From Rhodeus uyekii (taxonomy: Eukaryota > Chordata > Actinopteri > Cypriniformes > Acheilognathidae), in the NCBI GenBank assembly GCA_037043235.1, contig JAWRVZ010000028.1, positions 1,199,501 to 1,263,500 of the forward strand: 64,000 nt of DNA. The letters are read 5' to 3'. The first letter of the stretch is position 1, and every line of letters starts with the position of its first letter. This document shows positions 1 to 10,991 of the stretch, one piece after another. The notes under the pieces were generated by a model. That model did no database searches. It had not been told where the DNA came from and worked only from the letters and a program-made list of their open reading frames with translations. The position numbers and the translations under genes were made by a program.

Positions 1-285
1 CCTACAGCTGTGTTCATTAGGACATTGGATGATTTTACATATTTCCAAACAGCTTCCTGTCGGAATCACAAAATTAGAGTGGTTCAACCTTCATTCTGCT
101 CAGTTTGAAATGTGATGGTGAAATGTGTTTGTTTCCGTGTTGATACGTTGCCAAGTATGTAAATGTATTTACTTGAAATTTCTAGAGAGTTCCTCCACAG
201 GTCATGCGTAGAAACTGATGCCTTTTCATTGTATTGCATCACATTATGTTAATTGGTTTACAGCAACACAATACAGATAACAATA
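1..285. other. unannotated flank
   Basis: This is AT-rich sequence with no coding signal or clear repeat that I can support. It ends at the TA dinucleotide that borders the Tc1-like element. Confidence 0.5.
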
Positions 286-1537
286 CAGTGGTGTGAAAAA
301 GAGTTTGCCCCTTATTTTTTGGCATTTTTGTCACACTTAAATGTTTCAGATCATCAAACTAATTTAAATATTACTGGTAGTCAAAGATAACACAAGTAAA
401 CACAAAATGCAGTTTTTAAATTAAGGTTGTTATTATTAAGGGAAAACTAACTCCGAACCTACATGGGCCAGTGTGAAAAAGTGCTTGTTCTCTAAACCTA
501 ATAACTGAATGGCCCACCCTTGGCAGCAACAATTCAGCCAGATTGAAGGGTATTTGAGCATGAACTGCTTTTTTAAGGTCATGCCACAGCATCTCAATAG
601 GATTCATGTTAGGACTTTGACTAGGCCACTCCAAAGACTTCATTTTGTTTTTCTTCAGCCATTCAGAGGTGTACTTGCTGGTGTGTTTTGGATCATTGTC
701 CTGCTGCAGAACCCAAGTTCGCTTCAGCTTAAGGTCACGAACAGATAGTTGAAAGTTCTCCTTCAGCATTTTGGTAGACAGCAGAATTCATAGCAAGTCT
801 TCCACGTCACACTACCACCACCATATTTTACTGTTGTTATGATGTGCAGTTTTCTTTTTGTGAAATGCAGTGTTACTTTTATGCCAGATGTAATGGGACA
901 TACACCTTCTAAAAAGTTCAACCTTTGTCTTGTCAATCCACCGGGTATTTTCCCAAAAGATGTTTTCTAGCAAAAATAAGACAAGGCTTAATGTCCTTTT
1001 TTCTCAGCAGTGGTTTTTGTCTTGGAACTCTGCCATGCAGGCGATTCTTGTCAATTCTCTTCCTTATGGTGGAGTCATGAACACCTTAAATGAGGCAAGT
1101 GAGGCCTGCAGTTCTTTGGATGTTCTTGGTCGGCTGGTCACTCTTGTGAAGGTTCACCACTGTTCCATGTTTTCGCCATTTGTGGATGATGTCTCTCACT
1201 GTGGTTCGCTGAAATCTCAAAGAAATGGCTTTATAATCTTTGCCAGACTGATATATCGCAATTACTTTCCTTCTCATTTGTTCCTGAATTTCTTTGGATC
1301 TCGGAATGATGTCTAGCTTTTGAAGGTCTTTTGGTCTGCTTCACTTTGTCAGGCAGGTCCCATTTAAGTGATTACAGGTGTGGCAGTAATCAGGCCTGGG
1401 TGTATCAATACTGCATTTTGTGTTGTTATCTTTGACTAATTTTTTTAATTTGGTTGATTATCTGAAACATTTAAGTGTGAAAAACATGCAAAATAATAAG
1501 AAATCAAGAAGGGGGCAATCTCTTTTTCACACCACTG
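286..1537 (-). mobile_element. Tc1-like DNA transposon, decayed copy
   Basis: The element is about 1.25 kb. It is bounded by inverted ends, CAGTGGTGTGAAAAAGAG on the left and the complement CTCTTTTTCACACCACTG on the right, each next to a TA target dinucleotide (284-285 and 1538-1539). That TA flank and the length are typical of Tc1/mariner elements. A broken transposase lies inside on the minus strand. The copy is immobile on its own because the reading frame is disrupted. Confidence 0.9.
425..1365 (-). pseudogene. Tc1-like transposase pseudogene
   Basis: Two stretches of one transposase can be read in different frames. Near 1086-1340 is the N-terminal helix-turn-helix part (QMRRKVIAIYQSGKDYKAIS, then FQRTTVRDIIHKWRKHG), the paired-like DNA-binding domain of Tc1 transposases. 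Near 480-769 is the C-terminal catalytic part, with the second catalytic Asp in QQDNDPKHTSK and the Glu in SPNMNPIEMLW, as expected for a DDE enzyme. The middle is degenerate and the frames do not join, so no functional enzyme is encoded. Confidence 0.85.
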
Positions 1538-1539
1538 TA

Positions 1540-2097
1540 GGTTTAGGCTTGGTAATCATACATATCAATATAATTTTCCATAGCGAATTTTCAGATTAGT
1601 GGTTAAATCTGAAAATTATGTCCCCCTATGGTCCCTCATCCAATGTCCCTTGATTCTTTTAAGGCTTAATATATGTATAAATAATTAATTTAATTTAATG
1701 GCTGTTTTCCTTTATTTTCCTTTATTATCAGGAAAGTGGAGAAGCAACAGGGAGGGAGATCAAATTTGTTATCATACTTTTATAGTTAATCATGTCATAT
1801 TTTACTTTCATTGTTGAAAGTATTTTGGGGGGATTTTTTCTTGTTTCTGTTTTACCCTTTCTTTCTTTTTTTTACTGAAAAATATCCAAAATGTAAAAAA
1901 TCATTACCTTTTTTATGAAAACAAAGGAAAGCTCAGACATCAATGAGATCAAACTGAAACTTTAGCTTAGATCTGTTTTTTTTCTCCCAGATGGTTCTCA
2001 TGAGAAAAAGATTCTAGTAATCTTGTGTTACAAAATAGTTCTCAACATTGTTCTTAACAATGCTCCCATCTACCAAAATATGAAAGTTTGCAATGAA
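1540..2097. other. intergenic, nothing recognised
   Basis: This is AT-rich sequence with T- and A-runs. I see no gene, RNA or clear repeat here. Confidence 0.5.
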
Positions 2098-2343
2098 GGC
2101 CTGGTTTCACGGGGCTTAGTTTAGGCCAGGATTAAGCCTTAGTTAAATTAGGACATGCAAGTAATGCTTCAAATAGCATTTAGCATAAACATGCTTTAGA
2201 AAACAAACAGTATTGATGTGCATCTTGAGACAAAACAATGGCACAGACATATTTTAAAATGTATCAGTACAAGTTTCTTTCAGTTAAAACAGATAAAACA
2301 TGCATTTTAGAATGGGACTAGCTTCAACCTTGTTTGTGAAGTC
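2098..2343. mobile_element. short palindromic element (MITE-like, ~245 bp)
   Basis: The segment opens with GGCCTGGTTTCAC and closes with a diverged complement (TTGTTTGTGAAGTC). Between them is the body of a repeat I recognise as widespread in zebrafish and carps (AGGACATGCAAGTA..., CATCTTGAGACAAAACAATG). It encodes no protein. The superfamily cannot be told from this copy because the flanking duplication is not clear. Confidence 0.55.
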
Positions 2344-2910
2344 ATTGCAATATGAACACAAATATCATATCACCTATCATACAAATATACCAACTTCTAC
2401 CAAGATCAAATTACTTGAGCTCTTATGTTATCTGTTTTGTTTATGTTTTTATTTTCAACTAAGATTATACCTAAATGAAACACATCTGATTATGAATCCA
2501 CTGAGCAATAAACTACCCTTAAATGTACATCCAAAATTCATGCTGAATTTGCATTATGCATATATTCATTTACAATATCAGTACATATTCCACCTCACAT
2601 TCCATACCCAGTATAATGTGTGTGTGTAGGTGTGTGTTATCCCAACCCTGTCCTCTCCATGTTACCATAAATGATTCAGGGGTAAGAGCTACTACCTGCT
2701 CCTCACTGCAGGAGTCACTAAGCAACCGAAAGACTATCCACGGGCACCTGAGAGCCGCAGGGGGCTTTACTTTTCCCCGGCTCTCTGTAACATAAATACA
2801 GACAAAATACATGTATTCAAACCCACAGCAGGCCAGTCTATCCATCTGATCAATGCATTCAGTTTCTTCCTGTATCTTTTACAGCAGGAACGTGGACACA
2901 ACTGCACAGA
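2344..2910 (+). other. smpx upstream region and 5' UTR end
   Basis: No coding exon is seen. A pyrimidine-rich tract ending in TTTTACAG at 2877-2884 looks like a splice acceptor, so positions 2885-2910 are probably the 5' UTR part of the first coding exon, with an earlier non-coding exon further upstream. That matches the known human SMPX layout, where the ATG is in exon 2. The position of the first exon and promoter cannot be fixed from the sequence. Confidence 0.45.
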
Positions 2911-2949
2911 ATGTCTAAACAGCCGTCGACCAATGTAAAAGCCCTGCAG
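2911..2949 (+). CDS. smpx: smpx coding exon 1
   Basis: The exon has 13 codons, starts at the only suitable ATG and ends in CTGCAG before GTGAGT. The frame continues in phase 0 into the next exon. Confidence 0.92.
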
Positions 2950-3638
2950 GTGAGTAAATGGTGTGTTTTGTTATTTGTACATGATTTAAGAGTTGTCTAC
3001 AGTGTGACCTTGAGCTTTTGAGTTGATTTTTAGCGAAAACCTAGTGTGCTTTTATTTGCTCAAAAACACTCAAACATGTCAACATTAAAGTTTTTAATCT
3101 GAAAAGCCAGTTCCCTATTTTTAACACTGAGTTATAACTGTAAAAACAGATTTCAATGTACAATGCATTACAGTACTCACACAAGGCCATTCAAAAGTAA
3201 ATGAAATGCATTACTGCATGTTGTGGATGTGTGTCCAACCTTTTTGTTTCTTGGTAGGAAACATTTAGGATCCAAACAGAAACAATTTATTTAAAAATAG
3301 ACTTGTACACTTTAATTGAAGTTCTTACAACCTGTTCCCTTTTGATATAGTAGATCGAAAAACAATGCAGACCCTGTGAATTTACATGGATATCTGCATA
3401 AGGGGTTCAAAATGTGATATGATTTTCAAAAAAGTCAGATTAAACTAACAATAAAAGAGATATGTTGTCATATCTGATATCTAACATTCGGCAGCATAAA
3501 CCTCCATCAAACATTCCTTTGTGTTCAATAAATATATAAGAATGTGTGTGATGTAATTTAAGCAGACTGTGTTTGTCTATTGATGTGACATAGCTGAAGA
3601 TCAGATCACATGACCAATTTATGTCGAAATCCAAAGTG

Positions 3639-3702
<64 letters not shown>

Positions 3703-6400
3703 CACACACATATATATTTATGTATACATACATATGTATGTATACACACACACACACATATATATATATAATGTAACAGTATGTCTGGCTAGGAGCGATA
3801 ATGTAGACACTCTAAGAGGAAGAAAGAAATATTTTCATAACGGTTCACCCCAGAGTAGAGAACAATTTTTACAAACATTGAACACTTCAGCCAAAAATAG
3901 ACACCTTTATCTTTCCATAAAAACTCTCCATATACACACAAATCCATAAAAAGCCCAAACATACACAAGATTCAGGATACATCAAAGAACACAGACAGAA
4001 GGAAGACTGATCAAGCATGCAAAGACAGGAGCACATGGTCACTACTGTACAGCCTAAACAGCCAATATCAGATTTCATCCAGCAGCTTATATAGATGTAA
4101 AGCCAAAAGAATGGAGTAGAAGAAAGGGTTTGGTGCACTGGACCATGAAATGCATGCAAAACTGGAGTGAAGTCTAATCTTTAGGAGCGTTTGCAATTGG
4201 TTGAGGAATCTCGCATGCTCTGATCAAAACCCAAAATGGCAAATTGAATTGAGTGTTTCACCTTGTGTGACCTTTACAGTAGGGAAACAACACATAAACG
4301 TAAGAATAGTAGAGAAAAGGTTCTACACTCTTAGAAAAAAATGTTATATAGAACCTTTTAGTGGTTCCCGTCATGGAATCATTTTATGGATTTAGTTTTA
4401 ATTCATTGTGTTTTGGTTAATTTTACTTTGATTACATTTTCAAAAGCACTTAAACATATTTTATCACCAGAAAAAAGTTTAAATAACCACTTAAACATGT
4501 ATGCTCACAGTAGTATGCAATAATTTAGACATTTCTCCTTTTATAGAATCTTTTTGGTATAAAGCAGTGGTCACCAACCCGTCGAATTTCCCCTTCAAAT
4601 TCTCATTACCATAATGGGGAGAAAAAAATGGTTTTATGTGAAGAAAAAAAAAAATATATACATATTAATATATTAATTCTATTATAATAAAATTAATATG
4701 TTTAATTTATATAAGTTCTAAAAAGATGTAAGATATTATCATAATAAGAATTTGGGGGAAATGTGCTTAGTTGTCATAAAAATGTTTAGGCAAATTATAA
4801 TTTCTTATTTGTGATTTTGGTTAAAAGTGTCCTGCATTCACCCATGAATGATCGGACGGTTGAGACAAACATGCAAAAAACTATATATATGAGAAGAAAT
4901 GTGGCAAGAATCCTGATCCTTTCATGGTTTCTTCCTATTGTAAAGTTGTAAACACATTTGCATTTGGAATTTTGTTTTCATAATGCATGCTGCATTTAAG
5001 ACCAAACAAAAACAAAAAAATACAGGCTGTCTTTTTCGTGCTTCAGCAAACAGAGAGATGTCTGTCATCTCACTGTTTTATCTGTTGCCCACAGCTCATT
5101 TCCATACAGGCACTTTGCTCTTTATGAATATAAACTCCAGCAGGAAGACACGTCCAGCAGGTTTTGTGGAAATGTTTGGTTTCGACATACTACACTTGAC
5201 CATTGCACAATGTTACATGAGAATAAATGACTTTGGTACTGTGGTGTGGTTACAGGGGTGGTGTCACCTCACCCCGCTGTGAGGGTGTAGCAGCGATGGT
5301 ACTGTCTCATTGCATTTTCTTGTCTGTCTCAAAGGCCAACCTTAATATTCCAATGGGGGCTCTGCGTCCTGGGGCGGGACATCCTGTGAAGAGGAGAGAA
5401 GATACAGTAGACACAGAGGAGGTCAGATTCTTCTGGATGAAAACACACATGCACACACTTACACAATTAAGTAAATTACTCCTAAAGACAAATGTAATTG
5501 TGTGCAGATCACATTTCGATTGAAATAATATAGAAAGTATATATATGTTTTGTTTTATTATAGTAATGGATTTTCACCTTTAATTTACATTATTCTTAAT
5601 GATGATTCTCTTTAGAATATCAAAAAAGTGATGCAGTATTTTTTACAATGTTAAATCAAAATGCTTTCATGAAGTATTAATAAACACAATTTAAATATTT
5701 GTTTGCCTACAGTAACGAAGAGAAAGAACGAACAAACCCATACATTTGCCCCATTTAAATTTTTATGAACAATTTGCATATTTTTCTCGGCTCCCTTATT
5801 GCAGCAACAGATAGGCATTATACATTTTAAATTATTATGCATAAATCTATAAAAGATGTATTATTTTAAATACATGTAAGAGTATTTTTTTAATAGTAGT
5901 ATAGTATAATAGTATTTATGTTAAATAAAATAAACATTAAAAATATTATTATTGTTATAATGAGAAGCATCATTAGGAATAATATATACACTGTACATGC
6001 ATACAGTGTTTATTTAAATTACAAGAAATACTAATAAATAATTTAAGTCTTTTTTTTTTAAAGAATATGCCTACATGCTTGTATTTATACATTATGGTAG
6101 CATGTTAAATAATTACAAGAAATAAATGTGTCATAAAATAATATTAATGTCACATTTTGGGCGTAAAATAGGCTTCATTTTCATTTGATGATATTCAAAT
6201 TCTTTCTTTTTATTTGGGAGGTAAGCTCATTATGAGGCCTTCAGTAATATCTCCCACAACTGTTGGTTTCATAGGCATCCCCAGTCACTCCAGAGGAGAA
6301 AAAGCCCCTGCCTGGTGCTGTGAAACTACCGGGTCCTGCCGTGAACCTCTCAGAGATCCAGAATGTAAAAAGTGAGCTCAGATGGGTCACCAAGGACTAA
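2911..6400 (+). CDS. smpx: smpx, small muscle protein (three coding exons)
   Basis: The coding exons are 2911..2949, 5335..5421 and 6275..6400, all with GT-AG introns in phase 0, giving 83 residues. Recognisable family segments are MSKQPSTNVKALQ at the N-terminus, ANLNIPMGALRPGAGHPVKR, and EEKKPLPGAVKLPGPAVNLS with SEIQNVKSEL near the end. This is the pattern of vertebrate SMPX (human about 88 residues). The protein has no membrane segment or signal peptide. SMPX is a small cytoskeleton-associated protein of skeletal and cardiac muscle costameres, and human SMPX mutations cause X-linked deafness (DFNX4). A possible donor directly after the stop (ACACAG/GTAAAT at 6407) suggests a further 3' UTR exon. 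The next gene is klhl34, as in mammals. Confidence 0.95.
2950..5334 (+). other. smpx intron 1
   Basis: The intron runs from GTGAGT to CAAAG. It holds an AT/AC microsatellite block (3641-3769) and, near 4318-4395, part of a common fish repeat (AGGTTCTACACTCTTAG...TATAGAACC). The trinucleotide context around 4566 (CAGTGGTCACCAACCC) resembles the end of a hAT-type element. Nothing else was recognised. Confidence 0.6.
3641..3769. repeat. (TA)n / (CA)n microsatellite block
   Basis: About 26 TA units are followed by CA and TATG stretches and a second TA run. It lies in smpx intron 1. The short open frames across it encode only Tyr-Ile or Cys-Val repeats and are not genes. Confidence 0.95.
5335..5421 (+). 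CDS. smpx: smpx coding exon 2
   Basis: The exon has 29 codons and encodes ANLNIPMGALRPGAGHPVKR followed by an acidic end. The acceptor is CTCAAAG and the donor is GAGGAG/GTCAGA. Both boundaries are in phase 0. Confidence 0.92.
5422..6274 (+). other. smpx intron 2
   Basis: This is an AT-rich intron ending in TTTCATAG. I see no recognisable element in it. Confidence 0.6.
6275..6400 (+). CDS. smpx: smpx coding exon 3 with stop
   Basis: The exon has 41 codons plus TAA. It starts after CATAG and encodes ASPVTPEEKKPLPGAVKLPG and NLSEIQNVKSEL, the most conserved block of the family. Confidence 0.92.
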   Translation, partial: ASPVTPEEKKPLPGAVKLPGPAVNLSEIQNVKSELRWVTKD

Positions 6401-8469
6401 ACACAGGTAAATCTGACAGTCAAATATACACACCCACACCCATTTTTCCCTGTCTACCATTTTTGGTTAGTCAAACATTGTTGGTGGTTCTCAATCTTAT
6501 GTGCACACGCACACATAAAAAAGAAACAGGAACACAAGAGCAATCGTTTTTTCTAAATGAGCCACATCACTGGAATCATTTAGAAAGGCCACATGCTGTT
6601 CACACAAATGACCACATGGTGTCAGTAGCTGTAAAAGTAGTTTGCACGTGTTTATGTCAACGCTAGAGTGTGAGAGTAGCTGTCTTTGAGTGTGTAAAGG
6701 GGTATGAGGGTGAATCAGGCTCTATTAATACCCCACAGATCAGTGGGGCAGTGAAAGTCCGTCTGTTGTGCGCAGTCCCAGCATGCCTCACAAGACCTTC
6801 TTATTATAGAGCAAAACATGCGCTGTGACCCACTATGTGTGGCAGAATAAAAAAAAAAACAAATTTGCCAGGCAAACTACCTTGAGATTATACTATGTTT
6901 TTATTGCTTGTAACCCCATTTAACCAATTCTCATTTTCACAGGTGACTCCACCCCCATTTTATCCAAGGCTTTGGTTACGGTCTTCATCCAATCAGATTC
7001 ACGTATTTATCGCAAAATCTCAGAGAATCGGTTGCAACGGAATAAATGGCAAACCTTAAGGATGACACTACCAACAGACCTGCGAATGAAGAAAGGGGGT
7101 GGATTCTATCAAAGCAAAGACTGATGGGAATTGAGCAGTTCAAAGCTCTGAACCATGGTTTAATCTGTCTAAAATAGGTCATCACTGTTTAAATCACCCA
7201 GCATCCTATTCTGTTTTGCGCTTAAAAATTTACTGTGTGCTTAACTTAAAAGGGATACGGTAGTTTACCCAAAATGAAAATGCTGTCATTTACTAGTCCT
7301 TTTAAGTTTGATTTTAAAGTAGTTCAGTATTCTCCTACAACCATCAATGAGTCACTAAACTGAATATTTGAGACTGAAGCCATCGATTGATCTTCAAATT
7401 CCTCCATTCTTCAGCCAGATTCGGTCTTAACTCATTTAAATGTGACAATAAAAAAAACAAAATCAATGTTCTGTCCATACATTTTACATTAAGAGCGATT
7501 ATTTAGCAAATAATTGCGTTAACCAGAATGTCATGCATTTAATTTGATTAATTTTCAAGATTGACAGCCATACTTATAACGGTCCATGCTGCAGGCTTGT
7601 TTTCGCTCCCTACTCTTTCTTTATCTATGGCTTTGTTCTTGTGTGTTGCAGTACATGAGTAGGCTGTTGCATAATAAAACATGATTTCACGTTCTCTCCA
7701 AGAGCAAACCCGTAGGAGGAAGCCAGCACTTGTTATCCTTGAACAAATAGAACTGGATTTCAAATGGCGCACTATCAGTTTGTTATGTACATAAACCGGG
7801 ATCTGTTTAACAGTGTAAAGCTGCTCATCTCCTCGCTTGTAAATCACATCATTTGTGTCTGTACTGTTCTGTGATCTACAGTGATCTGTAGTTTACTAGC
7901 AGCAGGTGTCATGACCTTTGGGTGAAAGTGTCCTTATTAAAGATTATGTATTGCTCCTTAGATCAGAGTCAGTCTAATCAGTCAAAACTCTAAAGAATTT
8001 TTATTTTGCATGTCATAGTTTTGAAGATTTGCCTTTGTTTTAAAGTACTAATACTAAATAATGATGTGTCCAAACAGTTGCCTGGTTATCTATTTGGAAA
8101 AAACCTAGAAGAGCAAAGAAATGTCCACAAAACACAATGAGGACAATGGTGGAACAGGATTATGTGGAAATGGAATGGGATATTTCAGGATTAACCATCT
8201 GGCAGAGGTGCCTGGAACACAAACAGAGTGAGCAGCTGCCTTTCTAATCAACAAAGTCTTTATAATTCCATCATTACCCATAATGCAATGGAAAGAGAGC
8301 GTCTGTAGATCTAAAACTTCTCACCGAAATGCTCAGCATACCTTGATACGGCCTTCTTCTATGCCAAAATGTGCTATCCATTATACATTTCATATTGTAT
8401 ACCTATGAAAGATGTTTTGATTAAAATTTTAAAATGCTTTTTTACTTAAAGCTTTATGCTCACCAGATA
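6401..8469. other. smpx 3' side and intergenic DNA
   Basis: A possible 3' UTR intron begins at 6407. A fragment of the fish repeat that starts 'GGGATAGTTCACCCAAAAATG' in intact copies lies near 7246-7300 in diverged form. No other gene or element is supported. The smpx poly(A) site could not be placed. Confidence 0.45.
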
Positions 8470-9329
8470 CAGTGGAGTTCACTTATCTCAACTCACGGTT
8501 AACTCGCCAATCCTATTATGTCGACGTTTTCTGAAGTGGAACTGCCAAACTCCCTATTTGACTTAGCCTTTTCTTTTCGGTAATGTCGATTATTTTATGT
8601 CGTGGAACCCTAATATCTCGAGCACAAAAGAGGGACAAATTTGCCACTTCACATGGTTATCTTGTGACTAATGATCGTACCTAGTTCACTGCGCATGCGC
8701 TGAGTTTGCGTTGCACGTCGCTCTGTCAATGACGCTTCTCCCAGTCTCATCCGCTTCTGTGTGCATATAAAGCCCGCCTTCTCTGATTTGATTGGTTTTC
8801 TCAAATATTTTGACATTGGTCGGTAACGAGTAATGAGTATGAGGCTTAAATAAACACACACACACAAACACACCCTGCTTCTGTTCTGATGCACCCTCTG
8901 CTCAGTGCCGCTGCGGATTGAAGAACCTGGTTGTTAAAAGACGGGACGAAGCCGAATTTGTTGAGAAAGCACATTAGATAGGCAGAACGCAAGAAAGTAT
9001 GCAATCTAGTACAGCGTGATGACCTCACGAATAAGTTATGACTATTTAAGCTGTGAGCGAAATTGTGTTTGCAATGTTGGAGAATATAATTAAAGGTTTG
9101 TATGGAGAATGGAAGGTATTTTTTATTGTATACTGGTAAATCTCTGCTGTTAGTTGGTGCACATATGCCTTCTGTTGTTAGCAAACATATACAGTGTATA
9201 TACATTTTTTTAGCATGCCGATCGCTTCATCAAATAAATTGCCGTATTGGCTGTTGGTTATCTCGATCATCGGTTATCTCGACGCTTTTTTGCAACCTCC
9301 GAGGCCGTCAACATAACCGTATTCTACTG
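8470..9329. mobile_element. pogo/Tigger-like non-autonomous element
   Basis: The element is 860 bp and flanked by TA on both sides (8468-8469, 9330-9331). Its ends are CAGTGGAGTTCACTTATCTC and the complement of CAGTAGAATACGGTTATG. They begin CAGT, as pogo/Tigger elements do, but are only imperfectly inverted. Near both ends short words recur (TTATCTCGA, TTATGTCGACG, TAATGTCGATTA), which look like transposase binding sites. No transposase frame was found. The interior contains a TATA-like stretch (CATATAAAGCC near 8764). The superfamily call rests on terminus style and TA flanks only. Confidence 0.6.
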
Positions 9330-10991
9330 TATTATCAAAAATAGTTCACCATGGCCACCAGAGCCAAACAAAATCCCTAACAGGAAGAACAGACTGTTAT
9401 ATTTAGAACGCCACTCAGGTCTGACAGATTTGTAGACTGAAGGGTCACCAGAGAACACAAACATACTCACAAAGTGCCTAGCCACATAAATCATCTGTAT
9501 AGGCAATTAAATGCACTAATAAACCCATAAATTGTATTTATAGACTTTGCAGTGGTGGAAGAGAGTACGATCCTGCAAAAGACCTTAAAGCATGCAATGA
9601 AGTGGAGTCTGGTTTTGTTGACGAAATATAAAAAGTGCAGATAGTTAATGCATCTAATTTAGAGCGCTGCAGTTGTAATTTGCGTTTAAATATATATTTG
9701 CTGATGCAGAGTGTAAAAATATGCCAAAGTCCCTAAAAGGCCAATTACTCATTTTAAAGTGAGTGTTTACAAAATTGCTTCCTTGAGACACAAGTAGCAA
9801 ACAAACACGTCCCATATGATTCATCATGACCTTATTGCCGTTGCACTTGAGTGATAAAGTGCAATTCACAAATGACTCCAGTTAACAATGACCTCGATAA
9901 AGGTTTCTCCACTATCTAGCATTTCAATACAGCTAGTATTGTATTGCAATTGCTAGACAGTGAAGAATCCAGTGAAGAATCCAGTGTGACCACGAGAAGA
10001 GTGTGAGAATGATACGAGAAGCTCTATCCTAATCACCCCTCGCTCTTATACTTAATACCCCCTCTGCAACCTGGCTTGATGCTGCCCCATCCCAGCTTTG
10101 AGCCAGTAGCTATTCAGGGAGAATGAAGGGTACGATGTTCACGAGGGCAGGATGTTTCCTTTTCGCTGTGGATCACACTTACCGACAAATAGTCTATAAA
10201 TCAACCTCACTTATCAGTAATCTAGCCAACATCTCTGTGGTCTCCTGTTAGTCACATTCATACAGTGTCAATAAATTTTATTTATTTGTCTTTTTAATCT
10301 TCGTCCCTTCATATTGTCTGAATAATCTCCCTATAGCCTTCATAGGTAGGATTCTCACTCTCAATCATCTCTCTTTCTCTTTTTTTGGCGAGACTGTCCT
10401 GACTCTCCCTCTGATAAAGTTTCTATTCCTGTCACCTTGGTGAAGTATGGCTTCTGGTGGTGACAGACAGAAATCCAAAGTGCTGAGTAACTCCTTTATT
10501 TATCAAGGGATGACTTCAGATCTGGATATCATAATAAACCCCTGGCATGATCCCTCCTGCTCTCTGAGTTTCTATCTAACTAAAGGGAAAGGGCAACTAG
10601 CTCGAGGCTGTTTACCCCTTGGCCCCAATATGTCTGCCCATCCATTCCACCCTCCCTTTTAGAGATCTAATAGAAAACACATGCCTATCTTGTTGAGGCA
10701 AGAGGTTTGGACGCTGCCCACTGGGTGGAGAAGAATGGCTGACCCTCCCCTTTGCGAGTTTACGCATTCGATGCCTGCAGAAGTCATGGACCACATCCCA
10801 ACAGACGTGGGTTGTGCGGCGGACCTTTTCTTCCATCTGTCTTCTTTAATTTTGATGAATTTTACAGGAGCAAGACGACCTTGCCAGCTCTGCCTCTTTC
10901 TCTTCCTTTCTTTATTTAACACACTTTACAATCCTAACTTACCTGTTCCTGACCCTGGTCTTCCTTATCTCTCTCCCTTCCTCTCCTAGTG
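9330..10991 (+). other. klhl34 upstream region
   Basis: I see no supported coding exon. The last 60 bases before klhl34 are strongly pyrimidine-rich and end in CTCTCCTAG at 10989, a good acceptor. The klhl34 coding exon probably therefore has an upstream 5' UTR exon somewhere in this stretch. Short open frames here have no family features. Confidence 0.45.

Noticed and set aside
10447..10662. 71-residue frame upstream of klhl34
   Set aside because: It has no recognisable domain and lies in probable UTR or intron sequence.
10989..10991. GTG as start of klhl34
   Set aside because: It overlaps a splice acceptor and GTG is not a normal start here; the ATG follows directly.
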